Positions 20,181 to 30,714 of a stretch of DNA of 42,064 nt are shown one piece after another; position 1 is the first letter of the stretch; each line of letters begins with the position of its first letter. The notes under the pieces were generated by a model, which saw only the letters and a list, made by a program, of their open reading frames with translations, searched no databases and was not told the DNA's origin. The position numbers were made by a program, and so were the translations under genes. The stretch covers positions 38,116 to 80,179 of the forward strand of contig CABPSV020000001.1 of the NCBI GenBank assembly GCA_902459845.2. The letters are read 5' to 3'. This DNA comes from Hepatocystis sp. ex Piliocolobus tephrosceles (taxonomy: Eukaryota; Apicomplexa; Aconoidasida; Haemosporida; Plasmodiidae).

Positions 20181-20893
20181 AGTTCAATGTCAGATGCATA
20201 ATTTATGTACAATAAACAAAGCGTAAAAATATAATATCAAGCTGATATATGTAAAATGTTATCATTTGTTAATATAAATAACAATGTAAATAACGCTATA
20301 AAAAGATTCATTATGTTCTATTACGAGAATAAACTTTTTGATTTATATCAATTAGAAAAAAAACATATTATAAATACATTCGATTGATTATAAGTTTGAT
20401 ATTAACAACTTAATTAATTATTGTTTGCTTAAACTATTTGTATTTATAAATTTATATTAACAATATTGCAACCATAAATTATGAAGTAGAAAAGTAATTA
20501 TAATGTAAACGACAGTTTTATATATATTGATTTGTGAATTAACGACTACATATTTATTTTAACAAAATATACGTTAATTATTTTTTATAAACTTTTTTAT
20601 TTTTGTACAATCAGGTACTTTTTAAATTAGTACATATATTTATATGTTAAACATTTTATACATTGTCCAAATTTAGGTTAAATTTATTTTTTAAATAACA
20701 TTAATGATACTGATTATCGTATAAAACAGTTTTTTAGTAGGTTTAGTAAAAATAAGTTATTTATATTTGATTATTTGTTATGATATATTATTGTGATCAT
20801 TTTTTTATGTTGTAATAAAATATGTAGGTAATAAAAAAATACCAAAAAATGAGGTTAAAAAAAATTTAGATATGTAATATGAAACTGAACATG

Positions 20894-20924
<31 letters not shown>

Positions 20925-21058
20925 ATATATTTCTAAATTTGTTTGCAATTATGTACTTTAATCCAATTTTTATTTTATAATTAATGTAAAAAGACGAAAT
21001 ATACATTAAAATATTATAAATCAGCATGCTTAATACATGTTGTCATTTATAATCGGTT
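20181..21058. other. 3' flank of gene C, copied after gene D
   Basis: This sequence is repeated after gene D: GTAAATAACGCTATAAAA, the CGACTACATATTTATTTTAA block (20537; 24340 in D), TACGTTAATTATT, ATGTTAAACATTTTATACAT and TAGGTTTAGTAAAAAT. It contains no coding sequence I can support and leads into a decayed gene. Confidence 0.6.
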
Positions 21059-21810
21059 GTAGATGTAACGATAAATGATGACGGAAGTAATGTAAAAAAA
21101 AAAGTATATAAAACAAACAATAATTTGGGTTGTAAAAATTAGTGCGTATAGTTTGGAAATATTTAATGTGTATTTTTTAAGAAGTCAACGTATTTTCTAA
21201 TCTATTTATTGACGAACTAGGTAGATCATTAGAACAGTAATAAATTACATACAAAATGTATTATTTATTTACAATGTAAAATTAGTTTAAATGGATAACT
21301 TGGTGTGTGGAAGTTTATCAGATTTACATGAGAAATGTGAACAAACAAAACACACTATTTATGTTTTAAATTATAAATTGCTTTAAGCGAAATTTTCAAT
21401 AAAAAAATTAAAATATAATGACAAATAATGTGAATTTTTTTATAATGAATCAGTTTATTATATTAAAAAAAAAAAAGTTATTGTTTTTTTTTCTTTTTTA
21501 ACATAAGGTAAATCACTAGACCATTGTAGAACCTTTATGGTAGTAATATCAAGCGCATATCAGATGTACATTATTGCGATTTTTCTGTTTATAGTAATAT
21601 AGAAACGATGTATAAAAAGTTGTAACGTAAACTAAAGTTAATAAAAATGGTAATGAAAGAAAACAAAGAGTGGGACAGAATATAAGAATAAAACAGTTAA
21701 ATATGAAAAAAAAAAAAAAAAAAAAAAAAAAGACAGGGACGAATGAAGTGCGCAAATTTATTAAAATAAATGTAAACAAAACAAAAAACAAACGAGATAA
21801 AATAGATTAA
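21059..21810 (+). pseudogene. Decayed plus-strand gene in the array, copy 1
   Basis: Hand translation gives protein-like segments separated by stops and frameshifts: VDVTINDDGSNVKKKVYKT (from about 21059), FIDELGRSLEQ, MDNLVCGSLSDLHEKCEQT starting at 21291 and continuing past a TAA to CEFFYNESVYYIKKKK, then ISDVHYCDFSVYSNIETMYK and finally TGTNEVRKFIKINVNKT ending at 21810. A second copy at about 25105-25869 preserves the same pieces in order (KKCAKTEHTIYV, NESVYNI, DFSVYSNVETIYEKL, TGASKVRKFIEIN). Agreement at protein level between diverged copies is the main evidence that it once coded. The Cys/Lys/Tyr-rich character fits a variant exported antigen, but I do not recognise the family. Confidence 0.55.
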
Positions 21811-22299
21811 CATAACATGGAAATAAGTAATAAATCGTACATAAATAAATAGACATATGTTTAATTTGTAAAAAGAATATATGCACTTGAATATATTTGT
21901 ACATATTTGTACATATTTATCAGAGCTATATGTTTTAGTAAATATGAATACTGGTTAACTTTAAGTTATATTAAAAAAAAAAAAAAAAATGTGTTTTTAC
22001 AATATGTTCCTAAAGATATGGATATGTATGTGTCATGACTTAAATATACTATCATTTCAATTACATTTTTATGTAAAACCACTTGATTTTTTTGATTGTG
22101 TACGTATATATATATATATATATTGTGTGTTATGTGTGAAAGTATTTGCTTATTCATGTATATTTATATGAACTATTATGTGCATGTCATTTGCTATATA
22201 AATTTTTATGTTAACTTTATAAAATAATGAAAAAAAAAAAGTGTTTAACATTTTGAATTATTAAGTTTCAATTTAAATAAAAACGCTTAAAAAGAATGG
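21811..22299. other. Intergenic, between decayed gene copy 1 and array unit U copy 2
   Basis: Low-complexity sequence with TTTGTACATATTTGTACATAT repeats near 21896 and an A run near 21973-21988. Short ORFs on both strands overlap each other and look like noise. Confidence 0.5.
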
Positions 22300-22970
22300 T
22301 CATTTTTTTGTTTCTTTTCTATGTACGTAATACAAATTAAACCACATTAATTATTAGGATTGTTGAGAATGTTCCAATTATATGTTGTCACAATGACAAT
22401 TTCAATTGTATGTATGATTGTAAACTTTTAAAAATATAAAAAATTTGAATGCATATTTTTTTATGAAAAAGTAATGCTGTTATGTATGTATTTTTGCTTT
22501 AAGTTTATGTTTATAAAGTTTAAGTACAGTTTTTGCAATGTTCGCTTTGTACGGCATTTTTGATTTAGATTCAGCATGACAATGATATATGTTTGTTTGC
22601 ATAACATGTATGTAGAATATTGCCTGTATAGCTGAATAGTTGTTTGGAAGTGGTTAGGGATGATGCATTTGCAACATTCGCCATGGTTTAATAACTACAA
22701 AACATATGTTTAACAAATTGATAAAATAAAAATAATTTTAAAATTTATACAGCAGTTGCAATTATATGATACAGGAACAAAATTGTACTTAATTTTGGGA
22801 ATATTGCTTTTTATTTGTAAATGTTAAACATGTATTTATATTTGTACAGTAATCTACATATGCATATTTACATATACATATATGTTAATATTTTTTTTTT
22901 TTTGTTTGTTTGTTTCGTTTTTTGTGTGACACATCAGAACCAATTTAAACCACACAAATATTTAATTATG
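22300..22970. repeat. Array unit U, copy 2
   Basis: The counterpart of 14400-15090, followed by the upstream block and gene D. It holds the second copy of the 65-codon minus-strand ORF (22480-22677), broken by a TAA at codon 8. Confidence 0.65.
22480..22677 (-). pseudogene. Broken copy of the 65-residue unit-U ORF
   Basis: Exactly 198 bases, like the intact copy at 14623-14820. It starts MLQMHHP and then has a stop at codon 8, but the rest of the frame is open to the same end (YKANIAKTVLKLYKHKLK). Confidence 0.4.
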
Positions 22971-23220
22971 TGTAAATTATTGTAAAAATTTTTTTTTTTA
23001 TTTGTATGTATCTATTTATGTCTATATATATGTATATGACAATTTTATTTATATACATAACAAAAAATATAATAATTTGACATGTATTTAGCATTTTCAG
23101 ATATCGTGTATTACAAAATAATTAATATGTATAAAAATAATATTAATTATTTAATTAATAATTATTCAATACAGATAAATTTTTTTATTTAACAAAATGT
23201 CAATGTTGAAACGTATTAAA

Positions 23221-23323
23221 TAAATTAACACCCTTTTAATTAACTATTGTATACATTTGGCAGCACGCATTTGTAATTATAATTTATCTGCAGTAATAGT
23301 AGTTAAACAAATATAGATACTGT
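23221..23323 (+). promoter_or_regulatory. Conserved upstream block of gene D
   Basis: Contains ACACCC-TTTTAATTAAC, TTTGGCAGCACGCATTTG, TCTGCAGTAATAGTAG and CAAATATAGATACTGTG. It begins 540 bases before the gene D start, matching genes A-C. Confidence 0.6.
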
Positions 23324-23760
23324 GAAATATATAATAAAAGTGAATATCTTTTATTTTTTAAATCATATAGATAAATAAAAAAATTAAACATAAATTGTGA
23401 ATATTTAATTTTATACTTTTTTAAGTTAAAATATAAAACAACAACAATAATATGTTTTATAAACTGGTACAAAATAGTAAAAAAAAAAAAAGCACAAAAA
23501 AAAAAAAGAAGCACAATAAAAAAAAGAAGAAGCACAATAAAAAAAAAAAAATATACCAAAAAAAATAATTACGACATAATATTTTAAATAGTTTTTGCTT
23601 TAATTATAATAAATGTGCTGTATAAATATAAAACATTATAAATCTTATTTTTTTTTGTTATGCATTCATAAACAATTTGGTACAAATATAAATATTCATA
23701 TATAGTTTTATTTTATTAGTATATAAATTAATTTTTACGTTTTTCAGATTCTAATACAAA

Positions 23761-24114
23761 ATGAGACCATATACAATATTTTATATTATAAATATATTAA
23801 TTATAGTGGGTTTATTAACGGGACAGATTGCATTAAATTATTCTTTTGATGTTACTGTGCAGCCAAACGTAACAGAATGTAAAATAAAAACGAGTAATAA
23901 GTCTGCATTGAAATGTTGTATATTTTTATCGATATTAGGAACATTGGTAGCGTTAATTACTGGCGTTACAGGAAGTTATTTAGGATTAAATTATGGACGA
24001 GAAGATTTAAAGTATTCAGACGATAAACGTAAACAGTTTGACGGCGAGCTTTTGGTAGCATATAGTAATTTTTTAACTGTTGAGCATAAATGTGGTCCAT
24101 TGAAAAAAAAGTAA
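23761..24114 (+). CDS. Small secreted/membrane protein, array family member D
   Basis: 117 residues: leader MRPYTIFYIINILIIVGLLTG, polar segment with ECKIKTSNKSA, paired Cys and transmembrane helix (LKCCIFLSILGTLVALITG), family motif GVTGSYLGLNYGR, and a polar tail ending in Lys. Shares the CKIKTSNK block with A and the helix with C, consistent with duplication plus local conversion. Intact, with the same ATACAAA context before the ATG as C. Predicted secretory-route single-pass membrane protein of unknown function. Confidence 0.75.
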   Translation: MRPYTIFYIINILIIVGLLTGQIALNYSFDVTVQPNVTECKIKTSNKSALKCCIFLSILGTLVALITGVTGSYLGLNYGREDLKYSDDKRKQFDGELLVAYSNFLTVEHKCGPLKKK

Positions 24115-25104
24115 AGCTCAATGCCGAATGAATAATTTATGTAAGATAAGCAAAACATAAAAATGTATTATATAGCTCATATATGTGAAATGTTATGGTT
24201 TTTTTTATTTTAAATAAAATTGTAAATAACGCTATAAAAATGTTTATATGTAAATATTTATAACATTGAAACAATAAATTAAGACGTTGGGAAGCAATTA
24301 TATTTTAAACGACAGTTTCACATATATCGATTGGTGAAATAACGATTACATGTTTATTTTAAAAAATTATACGTTAATTATTGTTTATATACTTTTGTTT
24401 TTTTGTATAACTAGACATTTTTTATGTTAATATATATATTTATATGTTAAACATTTTATACATATGTTATATCAAGATTAAAGTTGTATTTTACATAATA
24501 TTAAAGATACTGATTATTATAAAAATTAAAATTTGAGTAGGTTTAGTAAAAATGTGTTATACATGTTGCTCATTTATTGCCATATATTACTGTTATTGTT
24601 TTTTTATATAGTAATAAAATGTATCATAAATAATAAACAGAATATGAAATAAGAGTATATTATAAACAATGTCATATTCTGTGTTGTTATTTTTTTTTTG
24701 TGTGTGTTATATAGAAAGTGTTAGATACTCAAACAAAACTATAGGACAAAAAAAAAAAAAAAAAAAAAAAAAAACACACAGTACACATACATAACGGGAG
24801 TTTTATGTTTTACATGCATTATTCTAACAACCGATATAAGTTTTCATAAAATCTTTTTTTTCATTAATTATAACTATATGTTATATTTTTAATTAAATTA
24901 AATATATATTTTTTAATAAAACGATTTTAAAAAAAAATGGATATGTAATATAAAACTGAGGATAATATATATATGTGATATTTTTCTAAAATATGTCCTA
25001 AATTATATACTAGTTTTTTTATATTTATTTTATAATTAATGTAAAAAGAAGCGATATATCATAAAATAGGTTCAATCAATGTGTTTAACACATGCTGTCT
25101 TTTA
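24115..25104. other. 3' flank of gene D
   Basis: A counterpart of the gene C 3' flank with the same landmarks, plus an A run near 24750-24774 and an inserted segment relative to C. No gene recognised. Confidence 0.55.
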
Positions 25105-25869
25105 TAATCAACTATAAATGCAACGATCGTAATGAAAGGAGAAATGCAAAAAAAAAAAAAAAAAAAAAAGGGTATAAGACAAGTAATTGTTTGTGTTGTA
25201 GAAATTAGTTCGTACAGTTTGGAAATGGTTAATGTGTATTTTTTTAAGAGTCAGCGTATTTAAACAATTCAAATCAGTATTTTCTATTTTATTTGAATAC
25301 AAATGAAGTTAAAAATTTAATTAATAAAGAATTAAATACAAAACATATTAGCTATTTATGATAAAAAATTAGTTCAAATAGTGAACAGTGTATGTGAATG
25401 TTCATTAAATTTACATAAAAAATGTGCAAAAACTGAACACACAATTTATGTTATAGATTATGAATTGTATAAAGTAAAGCTTTTAGTAAAAAAATTTTAA
25501 AAAAATGACAAATTATGCAAATTTTTATATAATGAATCGGTTTATAATATATTTAAAAGAAAAAAATAATGATAATAATTATCATTTTGAATATGCATAA
25601 AATTGATAGGACAATATAAACAGATTGTGCAAATACTATTAAAAGCATATCATATGTATGTTATGGAGATTTTTCTGTTTATAGTAATGTAGAAACGATA
25701 TATGAAAAGTTGTAAAGTGAATCAAAATAAAAAAAAAATGACAATGAAAAAAAAAACAAAGGGTGAAAAAAAATATACGAATAACACAATTAAACATAAA
25801 AAAAAAATAGAAGTAACAGGAGCGAGTAAAGTGCGCAAGTTCATAGAAATAAATGCTAATAAAAATTAA
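25105..25869 (+). pseudogene. Decayed plus-strand gene in the array, copy 2
   Basis: A paralogue of 21059-21810 with the same order of protein-like pieces: YKTSNCLCCRN, NEVKNLINKELNTKHI, SLNLHKKCAKTEHTIYVIDY, NESVYNIFKRKK, YGDFSVYSNVETIYEKL, TGASKVRKFIEINANK. Stops and frameshifts are partly different from copy 1, so the copies decayed at least partly independently, or the gene was still working when duplicated. Confidence 0.55.
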
Positions 25870-26520
25870 CCCACATTAGTTATTATGAATGTTAAGAATG
25901 TTACATTTTTTTGTTGTTATTTGGGCAATATCAACTGTTTGCATTATTGTCAACTTTTAAACATATGCAATTTTTGCAAAGATATTTTTGTATGAAAATA
26001 TAATGCTGTCGCTTATGTATTTTCGTTTTTATTATATGTTAATAAGTTATAAAGTCAAGTTTATGGATTGTTCGCTTTATATTGCATATTAAACATGCTT
26101 TTGCATGACAATGTTATATGTATACTTATAAAATTTATATATAATAGAATGTATACAATTGTATTTATAGCGCTTTGTATATGTAACATCTATGCTTATA
26201 CAATTAAATTAAGTACTTTTTAAAAAGATCATTAATTATATTAAAAATTTGGTATTAACATATGGAAAACATTGTATTGGTTTGGTGAGTGCTTCCGAAT
26301 AATACATTTGCAATATTTGCGTTGGGAAAGGAGATACAAACATATGTTAATGTTAACAAAACGAAAAACATAGCAAAAAAGATAAAATATATACAACAGT
26401 TGCAATTATATGATGTATGAATATTGTTCTTAGTTTAAATGTCTAAAAAAATAACATATACCTATGTTTGCACAAAGGTACATGCACATATATGTACATA
26501 TACATATATGCCGAATTTTT
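25870..26520. repeat. Array unit U, copy 3 (no gene follows)
   Basis: The third, most diverged copy (TTGTTCGCTTTATATTGCAT, AATACATTTGCAATATTTGCG, CAATTATATGATGTATGA). It contains a disrupted version of the 65-codon ORF (25990-26316). Instead of a further small gene, the sequence runs into the decayed minus-strand gene, so this marks the edge of the array. Confidence 0.6.
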
Positions 26521-26554
26521 TTTATTTTATTATTTTTTTTATGCTACTTTTTTA

Positions 26555-28808
26555 TTAAGGTATTGCGCTGTTGTTTATTTTTTTAACGTATTGTTCTTTT
26601 AATGTGTTGGTAGTCTACTGAACCGCTGTTGTTACTAGTACAAAAGTCTGTAATATAACAAAAGTTTTCTTTTTTTTTTTTTTCAAAAATGTATAACTCA
26701 GTTTATCATTTGTTTTGAAAGGGTTAAAGCTTCATGACAATTTTCAAAAACGCTTGGATCTGTTATAAGATGTTCTGTGTTGTTAATAAGTTATAGCGTT
26801 TTTTTTTTTTTATTATTTTTAACTTTTATTTTTTTTAGTTGTAGTAATTTTTCTTCATAGAATACAAAAGTAAATGTAATATTATACTGTGTCGTAAGAT
26901 TTACAATTTTTATGATATAAAATAAATGACGATTGTTATGTTTGTGCGTAACATAATTATATTAACATTTATTTTTAGATTAATATAGGAGTGTATATCA
27001 ACTTCAACTGTTATATTTTTGTACTCACTTATGTGTGTTTTTTTAATAGTCAAAATTCAGGCAAACACAGGTTGATACACCTATATTTTACAATTTAAAG
27101 GCAATAGTATATTTTATATGCATATTGCAGTTGTTATTTTTTGTTTAAAAAAAAATAAAAAAATACTTTTTATTAATTTATTTACATTAACTCAGATTCA
27201 GACGTAGATAGTTTATAATTTGAATATTGATTTAATTTATAGATATAATGTTTATGTGTAAAAAAAAAAACATAAAACAAACATATTAAATAGAATAAGT
27301 AAAAATGATTAATAATAATATTAAATGTTGTTGTGAATTTAATAAACTATGTATTATCAATTTTTTGCAAGTAGAATAAAAGTGTATATATGTAGTATTA
27401 TATGTATGCACAAATGAAACAAACTATTATAGTACTTTAAAAATTATAACTTAAATATATTTATTAAAACATATAAATTGTAAGAATCAATATAAATACA
27501 TCACAAAATAAATTAGGAATTTTAGCACTCGATACTAATTTGATGAAATTTGTAATGAAAATTTCCATGTTTTGATCAAGTACACTTTTTTTAAGTCTTA
27601 TCATTAAATCTCCATGAGTTGGGTTTTTATTATTTATGTTTACTTGTACATTTATAGTTGTTTTCTAAACATTAGTTTTATTATATATATATTTTTTCAA
27701 ATCATAAGTAGGTTCCATACAAGTGTTTAAAAATTCTTTAACATATTCATTATTTTAATTTTTATCGAATTCGTCGTACATATTGAAAAATACATCTGTA
27801 CATTTATGCTTATTTATTTTTATTTTGATACAAAATTTTTTAAAAATAGGTAATGCAATAAAAATTCTTGGATGATTATTAATATATTGGAAGGATTCTG
27901 GTTTGGGAAAATTAACTAGCTGCCTAGATAAATTTTGTACATTTTTTTTTGGAAATGCATTATTACACCGATTTGAATATTCAACATTTTTTATATAGAT
28001 TTTCATATGTTTAAAATGTTTACACAAACTGTGATACGAATAAAACATAAGTGAAGGAGGGTGTTCCATTTCACATTGTTGATCATTTTTTTGACTTGCA
28101 CATGCAAGGGTTGTTACATCTAATGCAATCATTGTGTTGGTTTTAGCCAACTGATGATAATATATAAAGTGTGCGAAGTAACCTGATTAGAATTTTTTTA
28201 GCATTAATATCAATATGTGTTGTGTATATATCTGATAGCATACGTAAGGTGTTATAAGTCTTATCGTTTTGGTCTTTGTCTGAAATAAAATTATCCAATT
28301 TATTTTCAAATGTCATATCACATTTTTTTTGTTCTTTATCTTTTTGTCATGTGAAAAATTTTGCTTTAACATTAGTTTGAGAGTTTAACTTATCGTTTTT
28401 AGTATAATTAAAAAAAATAGAGAGTAACTAATATATAAATTTGATGCATTGCCATTAAAATGTGAAATGTATAGACGAGCTAGATTATTAATATTGTGAT
28501 AATACTCACTTGCTTTTGTATCTTTAATTATTTTCAGATTCTCAACTAATTCTACAATACCATTTTTGAACGCATTTTTTTTTTATTATTTTTTTTAATT
28601 TCGAATCTGTGTTCGGTATATTAGTTTGTTTAGGATTTATGTCTAGTTTCATTATGCGTGTTGTATACATAGCTATTTTTTGTGCCACATTTTTATTATT
28701 ATCACCCGCTCCTTTTTTTTTAGAATCATGGCAATTACCGGTATTTGCTAGTTCCGCATTGCACAAATCGAATATAAGGAATAACGATAAAATATAGGAT
28801 TTTTTCAT
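26555..28808 (-). pseudogene. Large decayed secreted-protein gene (copy 2)
   Basis: Starts with ATG at 28808 and a clear signal peptide (MKKSYILSLFLIFDLCNAE), then an 88-codon ORF. A frameshift in an A run near 28570 leads into KNAFKNGIVELVENLKII... with NLYISYSLFF. Further breaks lie near 28410, 28347 (TGA) and 28150. A 131-codon stretch (28150-27755) holds EMEHPPSLMFYSYHSLCKHF. Beyond its TAA the same frame continues to 27464 with one more stop. Weaker segments follow, including NITFTFVFYEEKLLQL, HLITDPSVFENCHEALTL (before 26709) and a piece after an acceptor TATTACAG near 26641. Some breaks may be introns, but the stops inside good reading indicate a pseudogene. The original product exceeded 450 residues. 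Large rhoptry-type secreted proteins (e.g. RhopH1/CLAG) are a thought to test, not a call. Confidence 0.6.
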
Positions 28809-29560
28809 TTATATATTTATTTTTTTTTATGATTTAAGAATAATTTTTTTTTTTTTTTTTTTGGTAAATGTTCAGGTAAAAGTTTAAAAATGTTACCATT
28901 TTTTAAAAAATATATTGACAAGTGTTTATTTGTATAAGATTTCCGTTGTTGTGGTTGTCATTATTGTGGCTTGTGATTGTTCTCTTTGTGATTCTGTTTT
29001 TTTGTCATTTTACTAATTCTCTTTTTTTTGCTACTTTCTTTTCGTGTCATTATTATTTATTGTCACTGTGCTTTTGTTGCTTTTTGGTATTATAGTACTT
29101 TTATAAATTAATAAAAAAAAAAAACACAGTATTATTTGATAAATGAAAGTATGACATTTAATAACACAGTTTCTTTTAATATAAATGTACAATGTTTTTA
29201 GATCATTGGAATTGGGAAAGGCAATGAGTTGTTATTATAGCACGATTAAGGAACAGCATAAACAAAAAACCAAAATGTTTAAGGCGCAAATAACATTTTA
29301 CTGTTTATTTTTGTGATTGGCGTTATGTAATAACATGAATAAGCATATTAAAATTGAAACATATTTGAAAAGGAATAAAAATTATTATTGATATAATAAT
29401 AAGTATGTAATACAGAAACAGTTTTGAAAGCTTCTGTTACAAATTTTAATATATTTTTAATTGCCACATGTGATATATAACTGTTTTTAAATTTTTTTTT
29501 TTATGCACCCATATTTATGTGGTTTAAAAAAAAAACAATTAACAATAAATGTAGTACATT
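28809..29560. other. Intergenic, T/G-skewed upstream of the minus-strand pseudogene
   Basis: The plus strand from about 28930 to 29090 is strikingly poor in A and rich in T and G (TTGTTGTGGTTGTCATTATTGTGG). Its position upstream of a minus-strand gene start suggests an old 5' flank. Nothing coding was recognised. Confidence 0.5.
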
Positions 29561-29599
29561 TTACTGTTGCTTTTTTATTATATAATTGGAATGTGACAA

Positions 29600-30171
29600 A
29601 TTAAACATAATAATACCAATTAGAGTTTGATAAATGTCATGTAAAGTACATTTTGAATATTCTTTTTGACGTGTATTATTGCATATATAAATTGTGTCTT
29701 TATGATTCAAAAAAAACAATTGTAATAAATAAATAATTGTAAAACAAACTATTTGATGCATTATTTAAAACACATTATTGGTAATATCATACAAAATATG
29801 ATACATATTAAAAAAATATTAAATAATGTATATATATGATTGTTTAAAAAAATGCATGCACATTGTGAATGTAAAAAAAAAAAAAAATTACTATCACAAC
29901 GTATTAGAAACCACTAATACAATTGAAAAATGTTTATTTATAAGTGGAGTTGCATATATTATTTTTAATTTTGCAAAACAAAATATATTTACATTTACAA
30001 TTATTGTTTGTATTATATTTTTAAATTAAAATTTTTAAATTTGTAATTAAATACATAAAAACATTAGATAGTTTTGTATAACACGTATAATCATATAGAG
30101 TAAAAAATATCAATATATATTTTTTTTTTTTTTAATTCATTTGTACAATTAGAAAAGCATAATTGAGCAGT
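29600..30171. repeat. 5' flank of the three-exon gene, copied at ~34750-35267
   Basis: Shared features are TATTGCATATATAA-TT, GCATGCACATTG-AATGTAAAAAA, AACGT-(T)A-AAACCACTAA, TTTTAAATTTGTAATTAAATACATAAAA and GATAGTTTTGTATAACA. A 66-codon minus-strand ORF (29561-29761) lies at its edge; its frame is not kept in the second copy, so I do not call it. Confidence 0.65.
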
Positions 30172-30714
30172 ATGGCAGAAGGAAATCCTTTCGAAAATAA
30201 CAATAATACATCAAATTTCACAGCATTGCTTGAAGAGTTAACTAATGGAACTGATGGTAAATTTTACATTTTAAAATATTTTTTTAAGTTATTTCATTTT
30301 TATATTTAATAATATATTTTATATATTATATTACTTAAACAAATGTGGTACAAAATATAGGTGATAACGAAACATCCATTAGGACTCATATTCGAACTTC
30401 TAGAGAAATACAACCTAGACCCGATGTCATGAAACTAGCCAGCGTGTTCGTAGTGAAGATGCATTTATTTTTTAAATTTGTGATGTTTTGTTTTATTGTT
30501 GGGTGTATGATTTTCATGTTTTACAAATGTTGCAGAGTAAGATTAGAAAAAAATTTTATGTTATATATATATATATATATATATGTATATTTCATTTTTA
30601 TATAGTGGTGTAAAATTAATAAGATCATTATACAATAATGTGTTGTATATATATTTTTTATTTTAACAGAAACAACGTCGTAGATTAGGACAAAACCGTC
30701 GTAGAAGACGATGA
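30172..30714 (+). CDS. Three-exon single-pass membrane protein with Arg-rich tail
   Basis: Exon 1 is 30172-30256 (MAEGNPFENNNNTSNFTALL...), donor GTAAAT; exon 2 is 30361-30536 after an acceptor ATATAG, donor GTAAGA; exon 3 is 30670-30714 after TTTTAACAG. The joins keep frame (phase 1, then phase 0) and give 101 residues. The N-terminus is short, polar and Asn/Thr-rich with no signal peptide; one transmembrane helix (about residues 66-85) is followed by Cys residues and an extremely basic end (KQRRRLGQNRRRRR). Topology suggests a tail inside the cytosol. The exon boundaries are supported by the dead copy at 35268-35803, where homology covers the same three blocks. Family and function unknown. 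Confidence 0.7.

Noticed and set aside
28609..28797. 62-codon plus-strand ORF
   Set aside because: Antisense shadow of the signal-peptide exon of the minus-strand pseudogene.
29561..29761. 66-codon minus-strand ORF with a hydrophobic start
   Set aside because: The homologous flank near 34.75 kb does not keep the frame.
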